From Clostridiales bacterium (GTDB lineage: Bacteria; Bacillota; Clostridia; Mahellales; Mahellaceae), in contig JASGMM010000008.1 in NCBI GenBank assembly GCA_030156435.1, positions 1 through 45,121 of the forward strand: a stretch of DNA of 45,121 nucleotides, read 5' to 3'. Position 1 is the first letter of the stretch; every line of letters starts with the position of its first letter. Positions 1 to 6,978 of the stretch are shown in pieces. The translations under genes were made by a program, and so were the position numbers. The notes beneath the pieces were generated by a model. The model saw nothing but the letters and a program-made list of their open reading frames with translations, made no database searches and was not told the origin of the DNA.

Positions 1-165
1 TGGACGCCCGACCAGCCGGCACTGAGCATGGACGCGAATTGCCGGCGTTAGCTTGCTCAAGCGAAACGAATTGTAAGTACGCCAGCAATATTTCATGAGT
101 GGGCGTAGGCTTTATATCATTGCATGCGCTAAACTTGTCATATTACGAATCGCAGATAGATTATA
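1..165. repeat. Dispersed repeat, copy A (runs off left edge)
   Basis: The first 17 bases are the reverse complement of 13776-13792. Bases around 28-55 are a near reverse complement of 13637-13665. The block from about 85 to 155 (GCAATATTTCA, then AGGCTTTATATCATT, then CATATTACGAATCGCA) recurs in the same orientation at about 13837-13930. No open frame of note is seen. Mixed orientations of the shared pieces suggest a rearranged intergenic repeat family rather than a gene. The left boundary lies outside the window. Confidence 0.6.
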
Positions 166-185
166 CTTAAAGAAAGAGGTATCAC

Positions 186-623
186 ATGATGTATAAAGAT
201 ATTTGGAATGGTACACAAGATATCATAGGGAACAGCAAAACAAAGAAATTTACAGTAGATGGTTACTTTCAGTATAATAATATAACATTTTATATACCAG
301 CATTGTATAAATTTGAAAACCATATAATACTTGAGCTTTTTTCTAAAAACAATCATGAAAACATTTGGATACTGGTAATTAAGGAAATGCATGTTAATGG
401 ACAAGTTATATTACAGCCGCATAGTGCTGTATCTTATTTCAATACGCCTGCTAGAAAGTGGAGAACAGAAATAATAGCACATTCCACTAAATTTGGTTTC
501 ACGGAATCTGATTCTTTCTTTTTACAACGCACATTGTTTGATACAAAAATGAATTTTGAGAATGTATCCTCCTTAGATTTTATTATTGGCGAAACTTTGA
601 TTACTAACGTTTCTAAAGCATAA
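186..623 (+). CDS. Hypothetical protein, AT-rich orphan
   Basis: A 145-residue protein that I do not recognise. It starts at an ATG (ATGATG doublet) about 7 bases after AAAGAGG, a reasonable ribosome binding site. It has no signal peptide or membrane segment and is rich in Asn, Phe and Ile, with many aromatic residues in the first half, suggesting a small beta-rich cytosolic fold. Base composition is clearly more AT-rich than the housekeeping genes further right. It sits between a dispersed repeat and a transposon-like gene set, so recent acquisition is plausible. No function can be assigned. From the stop to about 730 no good gene is seen. Confidence 0.55.
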   Translation: MMYKDIWNGTQDIIGNSKTKKFTVDGYFQYNNITFYIPALYKFENHIILELFSKNNHENIWILVIKEMHVNGQVILQPHSAVSYFNTPARKWRTEIIAHSTKFGFTESDSFFLQRTLFDTKMNFENVSSLDFIIGETLITNVSKA

Positions 624-768
624 TGTATTATATAATTTAAAGCACTACATAAGGATTTTTTCATACTAATCCCCCTGACGCCACATCTGAATATTTCATC
701 ATTTCCGTACTGGCGGTTCACAGTAATGATACTGCCCGTTTGAAGAAATATATAATCCCTTTGAGGAT

Positions 769-1044
769 TTGAATATAGAGCAGGCAAAACAGCCTTTTGC
801 ATTGAAACGTTGCCCTTTCAGCCTCGATACACTCGAGCAGCTTTACACAGAGAATGTGCCTAAAGGAGCCGATGCGTTGGACAATATAGGGGATCCGCAT
901 AATATACTCGACTCGTCAGACAGGCTGATGGGTTGGATCACTCGCTTGGCAAAACGGACAGAGGATGCAGGCCTTTTGGAGAGCCTGTCGTCCTCCTATC
1001 TTAGGATAACGCAGGTTTTGCCCAGCATTAACAAATCCCTATGA
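769..1044 (+). CDS. Unknown protein in transposition-type ATPase operon (ORF1)
   Basis: A 91-codon frame from a TTG. The frame is open back to about 730, so the true start is uncertain or the 5' end has been lost; GAGGA sits only one base before the TTG, too close to serve it. The protein has no family I recognise: it is hydrophilic, mostly helical and ends in a Leu/Ser-rich segment. Its TGA stop overlaps the ATG of the next frame as ATGA, a classical coupling arrangement that supports both frames being real. Context (AAA+ ATPase and RHH protein downstream) suggests a transposon or integrated-element accessory protein. It could be the remnant of a larger gene whose 5' part is missing. Confidence 0.45.
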   Translation: MNIEQAKQPFALKRCPFSLDTLEQLYTENVPKGADALDNIGDPHNILDSSDRLMGWITRLAKRTEDAGLLESLSSSYLRITQVLPSINKSL

Positions 1045-1280
1045 CGCTGGATATGTTCATGGATACCATAGGGCGTATATTGGGCATAAGCTGTTTTACA
1101 TATAGCGATAAAGAGAAGATATATGAGTTTTATGATACGTTCAAGAGGTTTGGTGTTGATCTGGTCGCGGATATATTGGAGAGGCTTAAAGGTCAATACG
1201 ATGATTTCGGCAAGAACATCATATTCTATCTGAACATGCTTAAAAGCGCCGTTGACGACGCTGAGCTGATAAGTAAGTAA
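1041..1280 (+). CDS. Unknown small protein in transposition-type ATPase operon (ORF2)
   Basis: A 79-residue frame starting at the ATG of an ATGA overlap with ORF1, so probably translated by coupling; there is no separate Shine-Dalgarno. Predicted almost wholly helical and acidic, with no membrane segment or cysteine pair. I recognise no domain. It is followed 23 bases later by the AAA+ ATPase gene in the same orientation, and the four frames at 769-2355 read as one operon. Its role is inferred only from position: an accessory factor of a mobile element. Confidence 0.45.
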   Translation: MTLDMFMDTIGRILGISCFTYSDKEKIYEFYDTFKRFGVDLVADILERLKGQYDDFGKNIIFYLNMLKSAVDDAELISK

Positions 1281-1303
1281 AAGGAAAGGTAGGTAATATA
1301 ATT

Positions 1304-2086
1304 ATGCTAAATAAATTCTTCGGATTAAGCGGACTGCCGTTTGGTTCAAACATACGTTCGTATTTTGAAACAGATGGCTTTATGGCAAACAAGGCATCGC
1401 TTGAAACGCTGTTGTTTGGGCCACAGATAGCACTTGTATCGGGGCAGGTAGGCAGCGGCAAGTCGTCGCTGGTAAAGGCCTTTGTAAACGGCCTGGACCC
1501 TGCTGATTATCGCGTGGTATATACGTCGTCCAGCAACCCTGCCACCAGGGCTTTGTACAGGAGTATAGCCGAGGCTTTCGGTATCAAGGCTCAGTGGTAT
1601 GGAGGTGATGTGAAGCTGCAATTGTTAGGGCATTTCGACGAGCTCATATCCCAAGGTAGATACCCTATCGTCATACTGGATGAGTGTCACACCTATTCTC
1701 TGGCTATATTAGATGAGCTTAAGACCTTCTTCGACAGCAAGAATAATTTCTCCATGATATTGATAGGCCAACCGTCTATACATAAGAACCTTGATAGTTC
1801 ATATGCTCTGCCGCTTAAGCAACGTATATCCGTATTCATAGAGACAGGCGGTCTGAGTTTAGAAGAAACCAAGGGGTATGTAGAGCATCATGTAGCTTCG
1901 ACCGGTGGTAAACAGCCTATATTCGACGATAAATGCTATCCTGTATTGTATCAGCTAACCGGCGGTATACCGCGTATGATAAACCAGGTATGCTATCAGG
2001 TCATGGTACGAGCATACGGCGCCAAGAGCAACATTATAACCGATAATATGATAACATCAGCTTTTGAATCATTGAGATATCATTAA
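1304..2086 (+). CDS. AAA+ ATPase, ExeA/TniB/TnsC-like transposition type
   Basis: A 260-residue ATPase of the AAA_22 / ExeA-like class. Walker A is GQVGSGKSS at about residues 47-55. Walker B is IVILDECH at about 121-128, followed by a sensor-1-type region ending in GQP near 155. The C-terminal part has the LTGGIPRMIN motif of the ExeA/TniB lid domain. The protein starts LNKFFGLSGLPF, typical of ATPases that accompany DDE transposases, where they select the target or activate the transposase. RBS is AAAGGTAGGT before the ATG. No transposase is found in the window, so the element looks incomplete. ExeA-type secretion ATPases are larger and have a peptidoglycan-binding part, which is absent here. 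Confidence 0.75.
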   Translation: MLNKFFGLSGLPFGSNIRSYFETDGFMANKASLETLLFGPQIALVSGQVGSGKSSLVKAFVNGLDPADYRVVYTSSSNPATRALYRSIAEAFGIKAQWYGGDVKLQLLGHFDELISQGRYPIVILDECHTYSLAILDELKTFFDSKNNFSMILIGQPSIHKNLDSSYALPLKQRISVFIETGGLSLEETKGYVEHHVASTGGKQPIFDDKCYPVLYQLTGGIPRMINQVCYQVMVRAYGAKSNIITDNMITSAFESLRYH

Positions 2087-2100
2087 GGGGACTGATATGT

Positions 2101-2355
2101 ATGAACAAGCGCAATCAGCTGAATATACGGGTCAGCGATGAGTTTATGGAAGAGATAGAAAGGTTTTGCGCTGATAAGAGCATAAGCAAGAGCGAATTTA
2201 TGCGACGGTGTGTGGAAGAAGGCATACGTCATGAAGGATATAATCAGATAAATGTCGATATGCTGGAGTTTATGAGGGATAAGGACAGTATATATATGCT
2301 GACCAAGAGGATGGATAAGTTCAGACGGCGGGTTATGTATATACATGTATATTAA
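2101..2355 (+). CDS. Ribbon-helix-helix DNA-binding protein
   Basis: An 84-residue protein with a ribbon-helix-helix (Arc/CopG/MetJ type) N-terminus. The strand QLNIRVSDE (about 5-13) is followed by a helix, the turn DKSISKSEFMRR and a second helix, the usual RHH spacing for a dimer that binds DNA through the beta ribbon. The C-terminal half is charged and ends in a basic segment. It starts 14 bases after the ATPase stop and is followed by a terminator, so it is the last gene of the set. Likely role is repression of the operon or a DNA-binding part of the element; antitoxin is an alternative, but there is no adjacent toxin. Confidence 0.7.
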   Translation: MNKRNQLNIRVSDEFMEEIERFCADKSISKSEFMRRCVEEGIRHEGYNQINVDMLEFMRDKDSIYMLTKRMDKFRRRVMYIHVY

Positions 2356-2365
2356 TTCTTTAGCC

Positions 2366-2390
2366 AGGCATCGGAAACGGTGCCTTTTTA
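2366..2390 (+). terminator. Rho-independent terminator with GAAA tetraloop
   Basis: AGGCATCG, loop GAAA, CGGTGCCT (one T-G wobble), then a T tract. It lies 10 bases after the RHH gene stop and closes the 769-2355 gene set. The group II intron fragment begins just beyond it. Confidence 0.85.
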
Positions 2391-2399
2391 TTATGATTT

Positions 2400-2812
2400 T
2401 GCTGCCAAGCTCAATGGCCGATATACTGTCAAATCGCGTGGCTTACAACAGCTTGGCTCCGTTTACAAAACGCTTACCTCTCATACTCTTTCGAGAACCT
2501 CCGAGATCTCCCGGGTACATTAAATATACCTCGTAAGCTCGCCACGCTCTTGGGCCCCGGTCGAACCTCCGCATCCTTGCCGTTTCGTTTGCGGATTGCT
2601 GCCTGCTGCCTAGGAGACAGCATCGGCTTCGACACAATTTTCTAACGGGGCTGTATCGCTTCACGCTTTCGCATTGCGGCTCGCTTGCTCCCATGCCTAC
2701 GCTTAAACCTAGCCTCGCGGCTTCGGCTCCAAGGCTTGGTACCGGCTGTTGGCCAGACTTTGCCGGGCTCGGTGTTTCGCCGGGCTATATACCTAGCGCC
2801 GAACCGGCGCAC
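2400..2812 (-). mobile_element. Group II intron 5' fragment (domain I), truncated
   Basis: Read on the minus strand from 2812, the block opens with GTGCG, the canonical group II intron 5' end, followed at once by a GCGCCGGTTCGGCGC hairpin. It is G+C-rich and highly structured, with phrases typical of bacterial intron domain I such as CCCGGGAGATCT and AGAGTATGAGAGG. A GCCAAGCT/AGCTTGGC pair closes a stem near 2405-2460. No reverse-transcriptase ORF and no domain V hairpin follow, because the intron meets the terminator and RHH gene at about 2400. So only about 400 bases of the 5' RNA part remain. An 83-codon minus frame inside it (2443-2694) is very probably not coding. Class cannot be set from this fragment. 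Confidence 0.65.
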
Positions 2813-2944
2813 ACCCCAATAAATAAAAGTAATAGTAATAATCCAATTTAATTATTGGGCGATTTTGAAAAAGTCAAGATAGAAAGCTGACGTAAATAGG
2901 GGATGATAGATAAAAATACGAAGAAAATTTTTAATCAAGTTTAA

Positions 2945-3178
2945 ATGATGAAGGACAAGGAGCAGCTGCAGGTAATAATTAACTGGAAGCAAAAGTGGAT
3001 ATATATGGAGAATGTTGGAGGTGAGACGATAGACAGTCAAGCCTTTAACATAGATTTCAAGGGCTTTTGGAGTTTCCGAAAGTACTCTTACACCTTTATG
3101 GAGGTTTATATAAAATTTGGGATCGTCTCTCATGCTCCTAAGGATTTGCATAAAATAATCAAAGAAATTACCAAATAG
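2945..3178 (+). CDS. Hypothetical protein
   Basis: A 77-residue frame from an ATG doublet with no clear Shine-Dalgarno (the upstream is AT-rich). Composition is aromatic and basic (many Trp, Tyr, Lys), with no signal peptide or membrane helix. I recognise no family. It could be the tail of a longer gene lost at the intron/repeat junction, or a small orphan. An overlapping minus-strand frame (2852-3187) has less natural composition and is probably its shadow. Confidence 0.35.
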   Translation: MMKDKEQLQVIINWKQKWIYMENVGGETIDSQAFNIDFKGFWSFRKYSYTFMEVYIKFGIVSHAPKDLHKIIKEITK

Positions 3179-3327
3179 GGTTTCCATACAACGTTTTTTT
3201 TACATAGCTGAAAAGTCTTGAGATCCGCTAGAAATAGCGGATCCAATACATCATATTTTCTTACAACTGTCGAAGATGGGAATATATCACTTATTTTGTT
3301 TTTTGCAATAGGCTTTTTGCCGGCAAC

Positions 3328-3366
3328 AAAAAAGCAGCACAGTTATATAACGAGCTGTGCTGCTTT
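3328..3366 (-). terminator. Strong terminator, 12-bp perfect stem
   Basis: AAAGCAGCACAG (3331-3342) pairs perfectly with CTGTGCTGCTTT (3355-3366). On the minus strand the stem is followed by six T (A run at 3328-3333), so it terminates minus transcription coming from 3561-3770 or the region just upstream. It may also act weakly on the plus strand. Nearby, GATCCGCT/AGCGGATC (3222-3243) forms a second hairpin of unknown role. Confidence 0.8.
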
Positions 3367-3370
3367 AAAG

Positions 3371-3560
3371 CTAAGAAATATGAACTCTTTTGTGCTCAAT
3401 CTTCTTCTTCGTCTCTTCGCTGTCCTCACGAAAATATTTTATCAGCTGCGAGTGAGACATATATAAACATCGTCCCTTCATTAAATGTGCTCTTCACAAT
3501 TACCCGCTTACCGTTATACTTATACTCGTACGGTCTTATCTTCCATCGGTAATATTTTTT
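3371..3560 (-). pseudogene. Remnant coding sequence after an in-frame TAG
   Basis: On the minus strand the frame of the small membrane protein stops at TAG (3563-3561), but the same frame stays open for 44 further codons to a TGA at 3428-3426. That stretch reads like protein (KIRPYEYKYNGKRVIVKSTF). An overlapping second frame, ATG at 3460 to TAG at 3373-3371, encodes 29 charged residues (MSHSQLIKYFREDSEETKKK). The two overlap by 35 bases and together look like one frameshifted reading frame, followed directly by the strong terminator. No family is recognised. These may be two tiny genes, or the decayed end of a longer one. Confidence 0.3.
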
Positions 3561-3770
3561 CTAGGATAGCATTTCTTTTTTATCGTTTATGACTATAGAA
3601 GCAACCAAAGCAATCGGGAACAAGAAAAAGCTAAATATATACCATTTTGCAAAATTCCTACCTTTTTCATAAGCTCTAACAGCAGGGTAAGTCGAGAACA
3701 AGCCCAGCAGCATAAAAGCAAGAGTTCCCAATAATCCCACGGCTGTATAAAAATTCGGTCCTATAATCAT
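3561..3770 (-). CDS. Small two-helix membrane protein
   Basis: A 69-residue protein with two predicted membrane helices (about residues 8-26 and 43-61) joined by a basic loop (RAYEKGRNFAKW). A good RBS, AAGGAGG, lies 10 bases before the ATG. It begins 23 bases after the stop of mgtA on the same strand and is probably the last gene of that transcript, so it may share M-box control. I recognise no family. A small partner of the Mg2+ ATPase is possible by position only. The frame continues open past its TAG stop (see the remnant at 3371-3560). Confidence 0.6.
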   Translation of the reverse strand: MIIGPNFYTAVGLLGTLAFMLLGLFSTYPAVRAYEKGRNFAKWYIFSFFLFPIALVASIVINDKKEMLS

Positions 3771-3793
3771 CTACACATAACCTCCTTAACAGT

Positions 3794-6472
3794 TTACAGT
3801 AGTTCACCATATCTTCTTCTATACATCGTCTTCATAAATGTTGCCAGCAACATATAACATAGGATCATAGCCAGCAACCATGAGAAATAGATAGCAGGCA
3901 TTGCCGCCATTCCCAGAACCCTTCCAAACGGCGTGTAAGGCGTGACGGTACCGACAGCAATGACCGCAGAGGTGGATAATAATACTGGTATCGATGCGCG
4001 GCTCTGAATAAACGGGATTCTTGGCGTACGAATCATATGGATGACGAGCGTCTGTGACCATAAACTCTCTACAAACCAGCCGCTGTTAAATAAGCTTATA
4101 AACGATGCGCTATTTATTCCTTTTGAACCGTAAGCACCGCCTGTGATAACAGGACAAATAACAAAAAACATGATGATATAGGTAGTAATATCAAACACCG
4201 AACTCGTGGGCCCAAGCCATATCATGAAACTTCCTATAGAGGAAGCATCCCATTTGCGCGGTATCTTAAGATAATCCTCATCCATGTTATCCCACGGAAT
4301 AGCGATGCAGGAGATGTCGTAAATCAAATTAAGAAAAAGGATCTGAATCGGCTGCATCGGCAGAAATGGGAGAAAGGCACTTGCAGTCACTACTGAAAAC
4401 ATATTGCCAAAATTGGAGCTCGTGGTCATCTTGATATACTTTATGATATTACCAAAGGTACGACGTCCTTCTATAACGCCTTGCTCGAGCACCGTTAGGT
4501 CTTTCTCAAGCAAAATTATATCGGCAGAATCCTTGGCGACATCTACCGCCGTATCGACTGATATGGCGACATCAGCTTCATGCATAGCAGCCGCATCATT
4601 TATGCCATCTCCCATGAATCCCACAATATGGCCGTTGCTGCGCAGGGTTCTGACAATCCTAGCTTTTTGCTGCGGAGTGAGCTTGGCGAAAAGATTCGTT
4701 TTTTCTACAACCACAGCAAGCTTTTCGTCATTCATCTCTTCAATTTCAGAGCCTAGCAACATGTTATCGACTTTAAGCCCCACTTGCCTGCATATACATT
4801 TTGCCACTGCATCGCTATCTCCTGTCAGTACCTTTACGGCTACGCCATAGTCATTTAGGGCCATGATAGCTGCTGCTGCGGTATCTTTCGGAGGATCAAG
4901 GAAAGCTAGGTAACCTATAAGCACCATATCGGATTCATCTTTTACAGAAAAGACACCTTCTACAGGCGGATTATTTTTCTGCGCGACGGCTAAAACTCGC
5001 ATCCCTTGGTTACTGAGCTCAGCTACGGTACTGATGATCTCCTTGCGTATGTCATCGCTCAATTCAACGACTGTACCATTGTATTCGGTATAGGTACAAA
5101 TCGAGAGCATCTCTTCCACTGCACCTTTTGTGATAAGCTGGGTTTTGCCATCCTGATCGCGTATGACAACGCTCATCCTTCGTCTGTTAAAATCAAATGG
5201 GATTTCATCTACCTTGGTATACTTTTCCCGCAGAGAACGATAGGGCTCGGTTTTCGCATGATTGATTATAGCGACGTCCATGAGATTTTTAAGCCCCGTC
5301 TGATAATAGCTATTCAAAAATGCATGACGCAGTATTCTCTCATCCTCATTGCCATGTATATCAAGGTAGCGTTCCAAGACGATGTGATCTTGTGTAATCG
5401 TGCCAGTCTTGTCAGTACATAGGACATCCATGGCACCGAAATTCTGTATGGAGTTCAGATGTTTGACGATGGTTTTTTTATTTGCCATCGCGACTGCACC
5501 TTTTGCAAGATTTGTAGTGACGATCATGGGTAACATCTCAGGCGTAAGGCCGACTGCGACAGATAAAGCAAACAAAAACGCCTGAAACCAATCACCCTTG
5601 GTAAAACCGTTTATAAAAAATACAACGGGCACCATGCACATCATAAAGCGAATCAGAACCCAACTTACCGAATTAATGCCCTTTTCAAAACTCGTTGTAA
5701 CCTGGTTATCTGAAATAGCCTTGGCCATTGAACCGAAGCAGGTAAAATCACCCGTTGCCAAAACAATGCAAACGGCAGAACCGCTGACGACGTTGCTACC
5801 CATAAAGGCGAGATTTGGCAGATCCAGTGGATTTTTGGTTTCTTGAGCGATGGCATAGCTAAATTTTTCAACCGGCTCGCTTTCACCGGTCAAAGACGAT
5901 TGACTGACAAACAGGTCCTTACAGGAAATAATGCGTACATCTGCCGGGACCATATCGCCTGCCGTCAAAAAGATAATATCGCCGGGTACTATATCCGCGC
6001 TGGGCACTTCTTTTCTACCTTCCTCGCCGCGGGTTACAGTAACGGTTGTGGTAACCATTGTTTTAAGCTTCTCAGCTGAATTATTGGAACGGGTCTCCTG
6101 AATGAAGCGAAGCAGGGCGCTGATTATCACCATTGTACAGATTATAATTACAGTTGATGGATCCTTTTCGCCCGGAGCAACTATTACAACATCCGTGAAA
6201 AACGAGATAGCGGTAAGAACAAAAAGCACGACGGTGAATGGGTTTATGAAGGCGTCTATAAGCCTCTTATAAACCGACTCCGGCTTCTCACGGGAAATTT
6301 CATTCTTCCCATATTTATCTCTGAGCTCAGCGGCAGTTTCTTCGTTATATCCGTTGAGCGTGGTATTGTACTCTTTCAGCAGTTCATCTGTTTCCATCCT
6401 GCTTGCACGGATCAGTTTTTCTGCCACCGGCGATACAGCGCTGGAAACAGTTTGAATAATTTTCCTTTTCAT
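3794..6472 (-). CDS. mgtA: Magnesium-translocating P-type ATPase MgtA
   Basis: An 892-residue P3-type ATPase that imports Mg2+ across the cytoplasmic membrane at the expense of ATP. TGES actuator motif is at 195-198, PEMLP in M4 at 311-315, and the phosphorylated Asp is D354 in CTDKTGT. The hinge motif is GDGIND. MgtA-specific stretches are [19 protein letters not shown] and the M5-M6 phrase [14 protein letters not shown]. Length and order match full-length MgtA. The start chosen is the ATG with GGAGG 8 bases upstream; an in-frame TTG five codons earlier lies inside that RBS. An M-box riboswitch with a terminator precedes the gene, so expression should rise when cellular Mg2+ falls. Confidence 0.95.
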   Translation of the reverse strand: MKRKIIQTVSSAVSPVAEKLIRASRMETDELLKEYNTTLNGYNEETAAELRDKYGKNEISREKPESVYKRLIDAFINPFTVVLFVLTAISFFTDVVIVAPGEKDPSTVIIICTMVIISALLRFIQETRSNNSAEKLKTMVTTTVTVTRGEEGRKEVPSADIVPGDIIFLTAGDMVPADVRIISCKDLFVSQSSLTGESEPVEKFSYAIAQETKNPLDLPNLAFMGSNVVSGSAVCIVLATGDFTCFGSMAKAISDNQVTTSFEKGINSVSWVLIRFMMCMVPVVFFINGFTKGDWFQAFLFALSVAVGLTPEMLPMIVTTNLAKGAVAMANKKTIVKHLNSIQNFGAMDVLCTDKTGTITQDHIVLERYLDIHGNEDERILRHAFLNSYYQTGLKNLMDVAIINHAKTEPYRSLREKYTKVDEIPFDFNRRRMSVVIRDQDGKTQLITKGAVEEMLSICTYTEYNGTVVELSDDIRKEIISTVAELSNQGMRVLAVAQKNNPPVEGVFSVKDESDMVLIGYLAFLDPPKDTAAAAIMALNDYGVAVKVLTGDSDAVAKCICRQVGLKVDNMLLGSEIEEMNDEKLAVVVEKTNLFAKLTPQQKARIVRTLRSNGHIVGFMGDGINDAAAMHEADVAISVDTAVDVAKDSADIILLEKDLTVLEQGVIEGRRTFGNIIKYIKMTTSSNFGNMFSVVTASAFLPFLPMQPIQILFLNLIYDISCIAIPWDNMDEDYLKIPRKWDASSIGSFMIWLGPTSSVFDITTYIIMFFVICPVITGGAYGSKGINSASFISLFNSGWFVESLWSQTLVIHMIRTPRIPFIQSRASIPVLLSTSAVIAVGTVTPYTPFGRVLGMAAMPAIYFSWLLAMILCYMLLATFMKTMYRRRYGELL

Positions 6473-6574
6473 AGTCTTAACCTCCAATTTTTAGTTTTTT
6501 TATACTGCATACAATTACTGCTGTTCAGTAAGGAAGCAAAGACATGAAACACATGACATAAGCGCTTATTGATA

Positions 6575-6685
6575 TTAAATTGATGAGAAAGACAAGCTAA
6601 GAAAATCGAACCGATTTTCTATATGACTGCTTTCTCCGCTACTTAGTCCGTCAGGTTCCATGCCGCTACTACTCTCATCGCTCAT
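6575..6685 (-). CDS. Possible 36-residue leader peptide upstream of mgtA
   Basis: Between the M-box terminator and mgtA there is an ATG (6685) with AAGGTGAG close upstream, and a 36-codon frame ending in TAA at 6577-6575, about 100 bases before the mgtA start. The peptide is very Ser/Glu/Gly-rich (MSDESSSGMEPDGLSSGE) and ends hydrophobic (FDFLSLSFSSI). Codons 22-27 overlap a small AGAAAATCG/CGATTTTCT hairpin. Peptide-based control of Mg2+ transport genes is known in enterobacteria (MgtL), but this sequence is not Pro-rich. It may be a genuine small protein, a regulatory uORF or a chance frame; the RBS and composition make me favour translation. Confidence 0.4.
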   Translation of the reverse strand: MSDESSSGMEPDGLSSGESSHIENRFDFLSLSFSSI

Positions 6686-6750
6686 CTTTCTCACCTTGTT
6701 TCCATTTTAAAATATCTATGTGAAACCCTAAGAGGGTTTGTTTTAACAAT

Positions 6751-6787
6751 AAAAAATCTCTGTCAAAGCTTAAACGCTTGGCAGAGA
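6751..6787 (-). terminator. mgtA: Attenuator terminator of the M-box leader
   Basis: On the minus strand TCTCTGCCAAG pairs with CTTTGACAGAGA (few mismatches), followed by a T6 run. It stands 20 bases after the M-box aptamer and well before mgtA. This is the expected off-switch: Mg2+ binding to the aptamer favours this hairpin. A second hairpin, AAACCCT/AGGGTTT at 6723-6739, follows. Confidence 0.8.
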
Positions 6788-6803
6788 ATATACAAACTCC
6801 ACT

Positions 6804-6978
6804 CATGAATAACATACCTTTAAGGTATACTTGCGTTCAAGCTTTGGCTTCATAGGGCAATGGACTTGCATTAGGCCATGCCTTGGTTTCGACATGGTCT
6901 GTTTAACCTTCTCATAGTGTCTCCACTATTTCGCGGCAGCAACCCGTATCCCTACGGTAACCTCACCTACCGTCATTA
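6804..6978 (-). promoter_or_regulatory. M-box (ykoK leader) magnesium riboswitch
   Basis: Minus-strand reading shows the M-box signature: GGTAGGTGAGG, then ACCGTAGGGATACGGGTTGCTGCC as the conserved internal-loop region, GTGGAGACACT and a long CCATG/CATGG arm. It then has TGCAAGTCC...TTGCCCTATG and GCCAAAGCTTGAACG, which match the order of conserved blocks in the Bacillus subtilis mgtE M-box. A P1 stem can form between TGAATAA at the 5' end (6972-6978) and TTATTCA at 6806-6812. The 5' end overlaps the stop codon of the upstream ATPase gene. It controls mgtA by Mg2+-dependent attenuation. No tool was run; a covariance search would settle the boundaries. Confidence 0.88.

Noticed and set aside
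434-802. 122-codon minus-strand frame
   Set aside because: It is antisense to the end of the AT-rich gene and to the start of ORF1; no RBS or recognisable domain.
2443-2694. 83-codon minus-strand frame within the G+C-rich block
   Set aside because: It lies inside the group II intron RNA fragment, has no RBS and its composition reflects RNA structure.
2852-3187. 111-codon minus-strand frame
   Set aside because: It is antisense to 2945-3178 with hydrophobic-aromatic composition and no RBS; neither is certain, but the plus frame is more natural.
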